Assembly: GCA_003635315.1 (NCBI GenBank)
Contig: PYJD01000016.1
Location: 44,751 to 108,750, forward strand
Reading direction: 5' to 3'
Source: Candidatus Poribacteria bacterium
GTDB taxonomy: Bacteria > Poribacteria > WGA-4E > WGA-3G
Length of the DNA stretch: 64,000 bases
Positions 38,301 through 45,460 of the stretch are shown here, in pieces. Each line of letters begins with the position of its first letter. Position 1 is the stretch's first letter. The notes beneath the pieces are model-generated. The model did no database searches. It was not told where the DNA came from and saw only the letters and a program-made list of their open reading frames with translations. Made by a program: the position numbers and the translations under genes.

Positions 38301-41300
38301 TCCCGTGCTGCGGGACTATCCTTCGTAATAGTATCTTCAATGGCAGTTGTATCAACAGCAACTGTCCATTTGAGGTAACTACCAGAGTCTTGTATATGGA
38401 GCATGTTATCGGTATAAACATCAGCCAGTGAATTGCCATTGAACATTACGGCAGCAGTGTCTGTGCCTGCTAATTGCATGGCTTCACCGTCAATGGTTCC
38501 GATCATTGTCCATGCTTCATCATTTGCGCGTTTTGCTTCAATTCGGATAGAGCTTGTTGCCGGCACAGTCCGACGTGGTGTATATCCAATAAGGTTGATT
38601 GTCCCTTGGGGAGCACCACTATCTTGATTTGTCATGACGATTGATGTGTCATCAACATCAACAATCAAGACTTCAGGATCAACAGGATGTACATCATCAT
38701 CAAGTTGGATCTTGAACATCTCTGATGTATGTGATAAGTTCAATCCATTTGACGTTACAGTTTGAACAGCAACATAACCTTTTTCGGTAGCGACTAACTC
38801 TTCAAAATCTGTTACGTTCCAATCAACAGAAAGTGTATCGCCAGCAGCGCCAGTTGCTTCAGCTAATTCAAGGGTATCGATAGTAACCCAATTTCCATCG
38901 GCATTCTGATACTGAACCATTATTTCGCCGGGATGGACTGTCCGTTCATTGAGTGTAACAGTTAGTGTGATTGTGTCAGTATTACTGTAGAGAATACCAT
39001 TTTCATAAGGGTCATCTTTGCCGTTATGATTGATATCACCTAAACTTGCGGCAGTAACACTTGAGGTATCCATCTCAGGAACAACGATTCTTAGTTGTGT
39101 TGGTGCCACAGCAGAACCGATGTTAAAGACCGTGTCAACCCCCATAGCCCGTATACCGTAATCCCCAGTTAGGAGTGGCATGCCTTCGCCTTGGATAGGC
39201 ATTCCCATCGGGCGAGAAGGATCAAACACCAAGGGTATTAGGTTAACATCCTGAATGGCAGCACCAAATATGTTGCCAATTAAGTTAATCTGTTCATCAG
39301 ATAGTTCAATACCAAGATCAGCCAAGAAGGGTCCAGCAAATCCAGCTAAATTTGCAGTCAGGAGACCTAACAAAGCATCAATTGATAAGCCAGCGACTAA
39401 TTGGATAGTTGGATCAGTTTCTCCCTCTAATTGTTCCTGTACCAAACCCCAGATATCGGAGGCTAACAAGGAGTTTTCAACCGTTAATGGTCTCCAAGCG
39501 CTAACCGGATTACCATCAGCATCCATGTCAACTAATTGATATAGAAGATATCCTAAACCTTGTCCCACACCAACAGCATCACTTGCTTGTATGTTTAATA
39601 CAGAGGGTAGTGATGGATCATGACCAGTAGCGACAAATGTGCCATCTTTATTCCAATAACCTGCAGTATTTTCATCTGCGGGACCGATAGCGATATTTGC
39701 AGTTGGAGGTGTGGTATCAACATTTATATCAACAGCGATGTGATCGACCGCATCGCCATTAGCATTGTATACAACTGCTTCGATTTTGGAAGGTTGCCCC
39801 ATTGAATCTTCAATAGAATCAATATTACTATACCAAAGTGAATCTGTAGCAACGTCAACCTTAGGAACGGTAAATACAGAGGCTATGAGTGGATCGAAGG
39901 TTGATTCAAAGGTCGTGAACAGAGCATCAGCATTACGTAGAAAAAGCTGCTGTAATTTCTGTAGATCTCTACCCCTGATTTCAAATTCTGAAACGGGTTT
40001 CGTCAGTTGGGGTAGGACTATTCTTGTAACTTCTGCGGTTATCTCTGGCGTAATCAAAGCCTCAAGAATACCCCGATCATCATATTGAAGGTTTTTTGGA
40101 TCTGGCATTGCCCAACTACTAATAGTGTATTTATTAGTTGGATCAAGATTGTGTGTAGCGTCTGGATTATTGAGTGCTACATAAACAGCTTCTGGATTTA
40201 TGAGCTCAAGCGTAACAGGTTCAACCAATGTAACTTCAAAGTAGTAATATACATTTCTACCTGGAATAATACCTACATTACCTTCCCAAACAACACCATT
40301 GTCTCCTGGTACAGCATCCATATCAAGGGCGATGTATTGCTCATCCAATCCTTCTTGTGAATACCGAAGCACAACACCTGAAAAGAGTTGGTTGCCTAAA
40401 GCGGGCCATGAGGGCAGGTTTGTGGCTGCGAGGGATTCATCTAATCGGAAAGTGTATGGAATGGTATCAGCTTGGAATTCATCTGGTGTAATGCGTGAGC
40501 CATTACCCACAATAGAATCATTAACTCTAAATTCAACCCGTCCATTTTCAAGAGTATTTGGAACACGAACATAAAGATTGAGATTATCACTTGTTAGATA
40601 TTTCTGAGTAAAAGGATCTTCTTGATTAAAGAGAGCACTTAGGAGTGAAGGAGTAATGGCATTACCAAAACTTTCATAATCTAACTGTGGCTCATCAATT
40701 TGGAAGATAGAAGTTGGATTGTTAGCAGTTAGAGTCTGTCTAATCTGTTTCTCAGGGAACACGACGTTCAATTCGTCTGGTATCTGTGAAAGAATGACAT
40801 CGACGACATCATCAACATATTCGTCAGCCAAATCCCGTGATAACCCAGCCGTTGTAATCAAATCTCGGATGAAGTCTCGTCCGTGCACTCTATTGAGAGA
40901 AAGTCCACCGAGTCGTGATTTCCCATTTAGATTAGATGTAACAAGTTCAATAGGAGCCCCTTCACCATCTGTTGGTGGTTCTGGTTTCTCAGGTGGTTCC
41001 GGTGTTGTCGGTGGAGTTGTCGGTTCCGTAGGAGTGGTTGGCTCCGTAGGAGTGGTTGGAGGTGTGGTTGGCTCCGTTGGCTCCGTGGGAGTTGTTGGAG
41101 GTGTGGTTGGCTCCGTTGGATCTGTCGTACCATCACCTGGATCGGTTGGAGTTGCCGCAGCAATTAATGCTGCCAACTCATCAAGTGCAGCCGCGAGCAC
41201 ATCATCTTTTAGACTAAGTAAAGCTACAGTTGTATCATCTTTTAGTACTGCTTGGACATCTGCGTCTCCTAACAGAGCAATGTGCTCATCAGTTATTATG

Positions 41301-41599
41301 ATAGGAGGGTCTTGAGATGCAGCAATTCCTTTTAACGCTGTCCCTGTAGGATCGGACGCAAGTAAAGTGATAGCTGTATTGATTAGGGTCGGTATATCAA
41401 AATCTACACCCTTAAGATTATCTAAAAGCGTTGGCAGGTGAACTTTTACGTCATCACGCAAAAGCGTATCTTTATGTTTATTAAACACTTGTTGCGCTAA
41501 AGATTCATCCTCTTGCGCTAACACAATGCTTGGGGTTAAACTGTGAAAAACACACAATGTAAAAATCAAAAACGAAACAAAGAGTGTTCGTTTTTTCAT
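32315..41599 (-). CDS. Giant (3094-residue) Ig-repeat surface protein with type IX-like tail
   Basis: The signal peptide MKKRTLFVSFLIF... is cut near residue 29. Residues about 30-145 are helical with repeated short leucine-rich pieces, then a Thr/Pro/Glu-rich linker (about 150-215). A long middle region (about 230-1840) contains recurring beta domains with Asp-rich segments such as DDDVAPLGPTNI and DSGAPQGTINLIGY. Nine Ig-like units of about 90 residues follow (about 1846-2660), then three further Ig/CARDB-like domains. The C-terminus has FNYPNPFAKNTRISL...GWDGKSSSGEDLARGIYFCQ, the FlgD-Ig-like sorting module. GGAGG precedes the ATG. It heads the operon with the PorV-like and LysM genes. The function is unknown, probably adhesin or cell-surface scaffold. 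Confidence 0.88.
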   Translation of the reverse strand: MKKRTLFVSFLIFTLCVFHSLTPSIVLAQEDESLAQQVFNKHKDTLLRDDVKVHLPTLLDNLKGVDFDIPTLINTAITLLASDPTGTALKGIAASQDPPIIITDEHIALLGDADVQAVLKDDTTVALLSLKDDVLAAALDELAALIAAATPTDPGDGTTDPTEPTTPPTTPTEPTEPTTPPTTPTEPTTPTEPTTPPTTPEPPEKPEPPTDGEGAPIELVTSNLNGKSRLGGLSLNRVHGRDFIRDLITTAGLSRDLADEYVDDVVDVILSQIPDELNVVFPEKQIRQTLTANNPTSIFQIDEPQLDYESFGNAITPSLLSALFNQEDPFTQKYLTSDNLNLYVRVPNTLENGRVEFRVNDSIVGNGSRITPDEFQADTIPYTFRLDESLAATNLPSWPALGNQLFSGVVLRYSQEGLDEQYIALDMDAVPGDNGVVWEGNVGIIPGRNVYYYFEVTLVEPVTLELINPEAVYVALNNPDATHNLDPTNKYTISSWAMPDPKNLQYDDRGILEALITPEITAEVTRIVLPQLTKPVSEFEIRGRDLQKLQQLFLRNADALFTTFESTFDPLIASVFTVPKVDVATDSLWYSNIDSIEDSMGQPSKIEAVVYNANGDAVDHIAVDINVDTTPPTANIAIGPADENTAGYWNKDGTFVATGHDPSLPSVLNIQASDAVGVGQGLGYLLYQLVDMDADGNPVSAWRPLTVENSLLASDIWGLVQEQLEGETDPTIQLVAGLSIDALLGLLTANLAGFAGPFLADLGIELSDEQINLIGNIFGAAIQDVNLIPLVFDPSRPMGMPIQGEGMPLLTGDYGIRAMGVDTVFNIGSAVAPTQLRIVVPEMDTSSVTAASLGDINHNGKDDPYENGILYSNTDTITLTVTLNERTVHPGEIMVQYQNADGNWVTIDTLELAEATGAAGDTLSVDWNVTDFEELVATEKGYVAVQTVTSNGLNLSHTSEMFKIQLDDDVHPVDPEVLIVDVDDTSIVMTNQDSGAPQGTINLIGYTPRRTVPATSSIRIEAKRANDEAWTMIGTIDGEAMQLAGTDTAAVMFNGNSLADVYTDNMLHIQDSGSYLKWTVAVDTTAIEDTITKDSPAARDASLDDNMYMVRAYAVGDDGSDISDALQGDMYTDTFSVDNDDDVAPLGPTNIVGLDVAGMYTVNEDHGDGTYTVGGLTDKYDPNVDSPVITLTLKPEAARGTYEGVKLITSLPEDAIIGEVTETAEGSGEFTVTIDIGTLMDDDELVYNDRYLQDPNDIVYNPTEDDVYSFTAHALAYDEAAPYDDATAADDMFLTYGNIQTDDYDGDEITVNVQNSYRPDPGVLAITVENSDGMTNADSGAPKYELTFNAYTYGITSPPTEGVRFEVKRPGDETWERIPGTDDPPEEIDGSDLAGIVTGLVQITEHNTVNDGEAEFAIPGSFQKWSVTVDTRVLARLGEDRPDETITLDDTIERGDAAERDASLDDNQYQVRAISLTPMNMGHPEYHQRDGVDAHFSLDNVDDVPPLGPTNITDVADVAGSIDANEDGSYTVGGIVDPTVDSPVAIFSIEPTAEPITYEGGSIRVVQTDADGNTTDTDGSLEDGTITIDVGQLANGSYQYHALTIDEFGNVQDDGSSPSITVHVLNFRVSDITDLTVTSVDDEPVEGELPETIPLRDSISVSFNVNNGSLMVDDLTGVLVDGHRVMYTAGSDAENSFSLMADELGNVVDGWYTPHGEVTKRNGSVAFPLAMINLDNTGPMVEFVTPTEGATVNDLPTLQATYNDGDLGVGVSADNTAMVSLARLRPNSDTQEEMMIDVDQGMVEQDGDSVVYTRLDKLAGGAYKFSVQVSDSLGNIGNHSVAFAVEGINPSVVITAPASGQQFDASPASITGFYSGGGEVNITKFMVNDVDVTADVDGNNFTYMPDGGFSEGDHVVSVEVTDGSGLTSQTGLTFNITLPVPTVAILSPEPTQVYNHGSPIITGEFTGADPVMVALSIDGMDVEAEISGNQFSYTPEMALSHGEHTVAVTVTDANDKTAMTSTIFTVDIPGPTVAIHSPAPGQTYDHGMPMLQGEFSGVEASVAVTVNGQAIPVVVDGNEFTFTPPVRIEDGEYTVEAIATDANGKTAKATVVFTVSLPVPTVAILTPTAGQVIDHGMPVISGNFSGADEIVVAATIDGDAVEVSMNDNNEFTYTPADALSHGEHMIVIEVTDGNDRTAKTSSVFTVDIPGPTVAINSPASGQEFDHGMPMLQGEFTGVEATIAVTVNGQAIPVVVDGNEFTFTPPVRIEDGEYTIVATATDANGKTAKATSVFTVSLPVPTVAILTPTAGQVIDHGMPVISGNFSGADEIVVAATIDGNEVEVSVNDNNEFTYTPTDALSHGEHTIDVEVTDGNDRTAKTSSVFTVDIPGPTVAINSPASGQVFDHGMPMLQGEFTGVDAELTVMVNGDEIEVEVDGNEFTFTPADRIDDGDYTVVADVMDANGKTAKATAVFTVRLPEPTVTINAPGAGLTYDNGNVVIAGEFTGVAPVEVKLSIDGEDAEVKVEGNQFTHDLEDALADGDHTITVEITDANDKTANATTMFTVDIPGPSVSILSPASGQTYAHGAPMIRAEFMGYTDVDVTTFTINGEDAEGEVEDNQLTYTPDPELGDGEHTVVVGVTDANDKTAEASVVFSVMRDKTAPVISAYSPTGVVRLNKADVAAENMGVTISADISDPESDLLSVKYLIDNTAPTHSYPVENAANKFEITRSFTPGTHSITLIVASEGGVKEFSWKFTVEVDEAPPAITNITPSGTVYAGLPTISASATDDTGVEEMSITLMDSKGKEVKGSTSDDDEDRANEGITRLDFNPDAPLEEGTYTISVRATDGYGNSSTSKGVFSVAFDTAAPIITMASPQNGSRLTYKHDEERKPNISIAYSDAGTGVNADSIRFVLNDQLINLTSKQKSASQVNYTPPADLEPGKYVVKLEVSDNAHQQGNVSDENDGAREANTAVYEFSFFVERGDTPIMWAAPFNYPNPFAKNTRISLVLARRANVSITIFDATLRPVRVLIDNEVMDAGNYTKNPAGAGTNAFGWDGKSSSGEDLARGIYFCQIEVNDGIEPEFAILKLALTR
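33615..36060 (-). repeat. Tandem Ig-domain repeats, with a recent 540-bp two-domain duplication
   Basis: Nine coding units of about 270 bases lie in tandem. The best preserved form alternating A and B types, differing in SPASGQ...DHGMPMLQGEF versus TPTAGQVIDHGMPVISGNF. The same DNA blocks recur at exact 540-base spacing: ACCTTGAAGCAT-GGCATACC at 34361, 34901 and 35441, and TAACTTGACCTGCTGTAGGT at 34663 and 35203. This indicates recent duplication of an A-B pair. Confidence 0.92.
40965..41155 (-). repeat. Low-complexity Thr/Pro/Glu linker repeats
   Basis: Short DNA words (GGTGGAGTTGTCGG, GGCTCCGTAGGAGTGGTT, GGAGGTGTGGTTGGCTCCGT) are repeated many times. On the minus strand they encode TPTEPTTPP-type residues. 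This is typical of an extended linker holding a surface protein away from the membrane, and prone to length change by slippage. Confidence 0.85.
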
Positions 41600-42233
41600 T
41601 AACTTTTCCTCCTCGTTAAGTCACGCTAAAACGAGACTAAATACTGAAGTTTAAATGGGCGATAAACACGACATAAATGACCGGAGGTAGGTGTTTGCCC
41701 ATCCAAATAACATCCTACTACCAAGTATTAAAATTCTTTTTCCTACAACGTAAGTCAACCCAAAGATAGTGTTAACATATCTTGAATAAATGTCAAAAGC
41801 AGCAATTTTTGGCACAGCATATAGTTGTATACCTTTGGGGATACTGAGTGATAGTTTACCTAAGAGATTCGGTTGATTACGTATATATAATGTTTTATTG
41901 ACTGAAAATGAGTCCATAATAAAGGAACATCGGATATTTTAACAAAAGTCAAAATAATACGCAAGTATTTAAGTGGGAAATAGTGTCTAATTCCTGTAAA
42001 AATATCAAATTTCCCATCCTATCAATTTATATCAACGATTAAATCATAATCATAGTTAACATATTACCATAAATTAAAATATAAGTCAAATGATTTTTCT
42101 TGAATTCTGTATGCATCTTCTTAGCATTTAAGTAGGGAAAATCCCTATTTACAATTGACAATAATGTATTAATTGACAGAATACTATTAAAGGTTAAAAT
42201 TGTCAACAAAGAATCATTTTGGAGAAATTAGAT
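41600..42233. other. 634-base divergent intergenic region
   Basis: It separates the giant-protein gene from the PhyH-like gene. It holds the ribosome site of the former, a short minus-strand open frame at 41651-41917 without recognisable features, small hairpins (TAGGGA/TCCCTA near 42132-42146), and tandem TTGACA boxes at 42155 and 42173. The rest is AT-rich with nothing I can name. Confidence 0.7.
42173..42200 (+). promoter_or_regulatory. Sigma-70-type promoter candidate
   Basis: TTGACA (42173-42178) and TAAAAT (42195-42200) are separated by 16 bases and lie 33 bases before the start codon of the PhyH-like gene. A second TTGACA stands 18 bases upstream at 42155. Confidence 0.5.
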
Positions 42234-42974
42234 ATGTTAAATAGCTCTGAACAAACTCATCTTGACGAATACGGATATTTATTATTGGAAAATTTGATTT
42301 CAACAGAAACAGTCGTAAAATTGCGTGAACGTTCTATGGAACTTGCGGAATCTGAACAGGCATCCGGTCATGGTTTTACTTATATGGAGGATGATCGTGC
42401 GCAGCGTGTTTGGAATCTCATTGATAAAGGTGTCGTGTTTGAGGAGGCAATTCAACACCCGAAAATGCTTGCTGCGATGGAATATCTACTCGGTGGTGAC
42501 TGTACACTCAGTTCATTCACAGTGAATATACTTTATCCTGGAGCACCTGATGGAGGTCTTCATATTGACTATCCGTTATCTGCACTTCCGACCCCGCGTC
42601 CTAACTTCCCGATGGTAGCCAACAGTGTATGGTTTTTAGACGATTTCACCCTTGAGAACGGTGCAACCAGTTGTGTGCCGAGTAGTCATCATAGGTTGGA
42701 AGCACTACCTGAGTCTGGCATGGAATATGATGATGAGAAACAGATTTGTGGACCGGCGGGTTCGGTTTTAATAGTCAATGGAGCGGTTTGGCACGGATCA
42801 TCGGAGAATAGGAGTGATAAGACACGTGTGGCGTTGTTGGGTTTTTTCTGTCGTTCTGTTTTAAAACCGCAACAGGACCATCTTAAGATTGTTTCTGATG
42901 AGGTTATTGACCGTGCTTCTCCTACCTTGAAACGTTTGCTTGGGTATAATTCATTGCCAAATTTGAATACGTAA
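42234..42974 (+). CDS. Phytanoyl-CoA dioxygenase (PhyH) family protein
   Basis: A 246-residue Fe(II)/2-oxoglutarate oxygenase. H110-x-D112 (GLHIDYPLS) and a distal His in GAVWHGSSENRS form the triad, and R in DKTRVALLGFF the co-substrate anchor. HLDEYGYLLLENLIS is the usual N-terminus. I choose ATG 42234 (MLNSSEQ), since GGAG lies at 42221-42224; the TTG at 42219 would precede the ribosome site. It is alone on the plus strand between two minus-strand operons, with its own promoter candidate. The substrate is unknown. Confidence 0.9.
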   Translation: MLNSSEQTHLDEYGYLLLENLISTETVVKLRERSMELAESEQASGHGFTYMEDDRAQRVWNLIDKGVVFEEAIQHPKMLAAMEYLLGGDCTLSSFTVNILYPGAPDGGLHIDYPLSALPTPRPNFPMVANSVWFLDDFTLENGATSCVPSSHHRLEALPESGMEYDDEKQICGPAGSVLIVNGAVWHGSSENRSDKTRVALLGFFCRSVLKPQQDHLKIVSDEVIDRASPTLKRLLGYNSLPNLNT

Positions 42975-42975
42975 A

Positions 42976-43030
42976 TGGAAGTGGATGGGTGGAAGGAGGG
43001 AAGATTGGAAGGAGGGAAGGATGGGAGGAA
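42976..43030. repeat. Purine-rich G/A tandem tract
   Basis: About 55 bases after the PhyH stop are nearly all G and A on the plus strand, made of GGAAGGAGGGAAG-type words repeated with small changes. Such tracts can form unusual helical structures. No coding role is seen. Confidence 0.7.
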
Positions 43031-43034
43031 CTTC

Positions 43035-43052
43035 TTAAGTTGGCACCTATGG
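43035..43052. repeat. TTAAGTTGGCACCTATGG motif
   Basis: This 18-base word differs by one base from 21679-21696 and resembles the lead-in of the GGTTCGG repeats near 25242 and 25300. The hemY stop codon (43047-43049 on the minus strand) lies inside it. Confidence 0.65.
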
Positions 43053-44465
43053 GGAATTTAGAAGGGACAGGGCAGCTTGTTCGCCACTATGGATACAATC
43101 TGGTATTCCGATGCCAGTGTATGCGTTTCCAGCCAATGTGAATCCTTTGATGTTTTTTATTGAAGCTTGAATATCACTAATAATATTCTGATGTCCTACC
43201 AAATATTGTGCCATTGATTGGTGATGTTGACTGACAACAGTAAATATAGGATCGGTCTCAATACCGAGTAAACCAGACACATCATTGATAGCTTCAGAAA
43301 CGACATCCTTCAGATCTATATTCTGACTTGTATTCTCACCAACGAATGCACGGATTAATACATTATCTTCAGGTGCACGATTCTCAAATTTAACACTACT
43401 AAACGAACAACCAATTAGATTCAATTGTTCTTTAATGGGTACAACGAAACCCATACCGTTGAGCGGATGTGTTATATCTACCCTACGGAACGCCATATTT
43501 ACTGTGGTTGAGGATGTGTATGGTATATCATTAAGTTTTTCTGCTATGGTAGGGAATACATTCTTTATGATGCAACTTGCGTGTGGAGCGGGTAGGGCGA
43601 TACAGAGTAGATCTGTTTCAACTGTTGTATCGTCATCAAAAACGACCTGCCAAGACATATCCGTATCATTTTGGTGTATTGTCTTAACAGTCGTGTTGAG
43701 TTGAATACACTCTGAAAATTCATTTGCCAACGTATCCACTATAGTCTGCATACCGTTGGTGAAGGATAAAAATAGACTGTATCGTGGTCCACTTGTATCC
43801 TTAGTTGTTTGGGAAGCTTTCTTTTTTTGTTTAATGAGTGCTTTTATGATACTCCCATGTTCCTTCTCCATTTCCAAGAATCTTGGGAATGTTGCTTTAA
43901 GGCTAAGATTCTCTGCATCAGAAGTGTAAATACCACCAATCATGGGTTGTGCCATGCGTTCAAAAGCTTCAGTTCCAAGTCTACGTCTAACGAAATCAGC
44001 GACCGACTCAGTATCGGTGTTTTCTTTTGGTGAGATAAACAGGTCTAATAATATACGGAGTTTACCTTTTAGACTAAAAATGGGGGTTTTTATAAAAGGT
44101 AGGAAAGATCCGGGTGCCATCATGTAAAAACCTTCTGGCACGGGTATGAGTTTTTTGTTTCGAACGACGAAACTTCTTCTGACTTTGGAATTTGTACCGA
44201 TGAAGTGTTGATCAATCCCAAGTTCTTCACATAATTCTTTTGCCCACGGTTTTGTTGATATAAAGGCGTCTGGACCGTGTTCAATTACAAATCCATCTTT
44301 ATGTTCAGTTTTTATAACGCCACCGATTCTGTTGCTTGCCTCAAGAATCTTTATGTTGAGAGGGATATCCCTTTTTGCTGCTTCATTTTTTAATCGATAG
44401 GCAGCGGATAAGCCGGTAATTCCACCTCCGATTACGATGGCGCGTTTATGTTGTTTGGTCATCAT
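43047..44465 (-). CDS. hemY: Protoporphyrinogen/coproporphyrinogen III oxidase
   Basis: A 472-residue FAD oxidase of late heme synthesis. The dinucleotide loop IVIGGGITGLSAAYRL is at about 10-25 and the FAD motif EASNRIGGVIKTEHKDGFVIEHGPDAF at about 42-68. PMIGGIYTSDAENLSLKATFPRF (about 178-200) and the C-terminal LAGNAYTGIGIPDCI are typical of HemY. With hemE and hemH in the same operon the coproporphyrin-dependent route is possible, but hemQ is not in the window, so the substrate (protoporphyrinogen or coproporphyrinogen) remains open. The start is one of tandem ATGs at 44465/44462. The stop lies in a repeat motif. Confidence 0.95.
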   Translation of the reverse strand: MMTKQHKRAIVIGGGITGLSAAYRLKNEAAKRDIPLNIKILEASNRIGGVIKTEHKDGFVIEHGPDAFISTKPWAKELCEELGIDQHFIGTNSKVRRSFVVRNKKLIPVPEGFYMMAPGSFLPFIKTPIFSLKGKLRILLDLFISPKENTDTESVADFVRRRLGTEAFERMAQPMIGGIYTSDAENLSLKATFPRFLEMEKEHGSIIKALIKQKKKASQTTKDTSGPRYSLFLSFTNGMQTIVDTLANEFSECIQLNTTVKTIHQNDTDMSWQVVFDDDTTVETDLLCIALPAPHASCIIKNVFPTIAEKLNDIPYTSSTTVNMAFRRVDITHPLNGMGFVVPIKEQLNLIGCSFSSVKFENRAPEDNVLIRAFVGENTSQNIDLKDVVSEAINDVSGLLGIETDPIFTVVSQHHQSMAQYLVGHQNIISDIQASIKNIKGFTLAGNAYTGIGIPDCIHSGEQAALSLLNSP

Positions 44466-44488
44466 AAATGTTTCGGTAGCGTGAAGAA

Positions 44489-44514
44489 AATCGGGAATCG
44501 GAATTCCCTCCTAC
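44489..44514. repeat. Half copy of the GTAGGAG palindromic repeat
   Basis: AATCGGGAATCGGAATTCCC followed by TCCTAC is identical to the right half of the copy at 48903-48966. The hemH stop codon TAG is formed by its end (44511-44513). Confidence 0.85.
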
Positions 44515-45452
44515 AGAGATTTCTCGCAGACCAAATCAGCTAACATAGAGATAAAGTGGGGATGGTCTCCAACAGTTTGTGCTCGGATAAAATCTATACC
44601 GTTTTCTTCTGCGGTTTCTTTTGCTTCAATATCAAGGTCGTATAATACCTCAACATGATCGCAGAGAAAACCGATTGGTGAAACAACAACCGTATCAACG
44701 CCTTGCTCTTTTTTCTTTTTCAACAGATCGTTGATATCGGGTTGTACCCATGCGATTGGACTATTTTCCACCTCACTTTGATAGGCTAAATTATATTTGG
44801 TTTTCCTTAGCAATTTCGTAGCTGCTTCAGCAGTTTTTCTAAACTGTTGTGTGTATTGTGAATTTTTCGCGGCAGACTGAGGAATAGAATGTGCTGTAAA
44901 AATGAGTTCGGATTTGTCAAACTTATCCCCACATGCGGTTGTAATAAGGTCGGCAATTGCACTGACATATCCATCGTGTGTATACCATGGATCAAGGTAT
45001 TCAATAGTAATTGTAGTATTCTCAAGAGCATCAATACCTTTTTGGACAGTATTTTGATACCAATCCCAACTGACTTTTGCTTGGTGGGGTGCCATGATAA
45101 TCCCAAGTATATGTTGGTGATCTTTTTGAGCCATTTCAGCGATGACATCCTTTAAGTAAGGAGTCCAATGTCTGAATCCTGCATACACAGGTAATGGCAA
45201 GTTGCGTTCTTCTAAGACATGTTGTAATGCTTTTGCTTGTTTATATGTTAATTCGTTGAATGGAGAAAACCCACCGAGTTTAATGTAGTGGGTTGATATA
45301 TCTTTAACCCTTTCTTTTTCAGACTCAGCGTCACCTGCAATCCCTTCAACAAAACAATAGGCTTCACCCGGACAAGAATTTGCATCATATTTTTTGCAGC
45401 ATCCGGGTGTTGGACCGCCAAATGCTACCAGTAGTACACTATCATATTTCAT
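44511..45452 (-). CDS. hemH: Ferrochelatase with cysteine-rich N-terminal segment
   Basis: HemH inserts iron into porphyrin. The 313-residue protein has VYAGFRHWTPYL, the catalytic His in FTAHSIP (about 185-191) and the Glu-containing GFLCDHVEVLYDLD (about 262-275). Unusually, just after the first strand (LLVAFGGP) it carries four cysteines, C18, C19, C27 and C33, in a segment where most ferrochelatases have none. AGGAG precedes the ATG, and eight bases separate it from the MBL gene. It is the third gene of the heme operon. Whether it makes heme or coproheme cannot be told from sequence. Confidence 0.95.
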   Translation of the reverse strand: MKYDSVLLVAFGGPTPGCCKKYDANSCPGEAYCFVEGIAGDAESEKERVKDISTHYIKLGGFSPFNELTYKQAKALQHVLEERNLPLPVYAGFRHWTPYLKDVIAEMAQKDHQHILGIIMAPHQAKVSWDWYQNTVQKGIDALENTTITIEYLDPWYTHDGYVSAIADLITTACGDKFDKSELIFTAHSIPQSAAKNSQYTQQFRKTAEAATKLLRKTKYNLAYQSEVENSPIAWVQPDINDLLKKKKEQGVDTVVVSPIGFLCDHVEVLYDLDIEAKETAEENGIDFIRAQTVGDHPHFISMLADLVCEKSL

Positions 45453-45460
45453 ATAATCTC

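Noticed and set aside
40719..41315. Long plus-strand open frame of 198 codons
   Set aside because: It is a shadow of the Thr/Pro linker of the giant minus-strand protein; its Gly/Val repeats simply mirror the low-complexity DNA.
41651..41917. Minus-strand open frame of 88 codons
   Set aside because: No recognisable domain, no convincing ribosome site, and atypical composition; it lies in a divergent intergenic region. It is left as a remark only.
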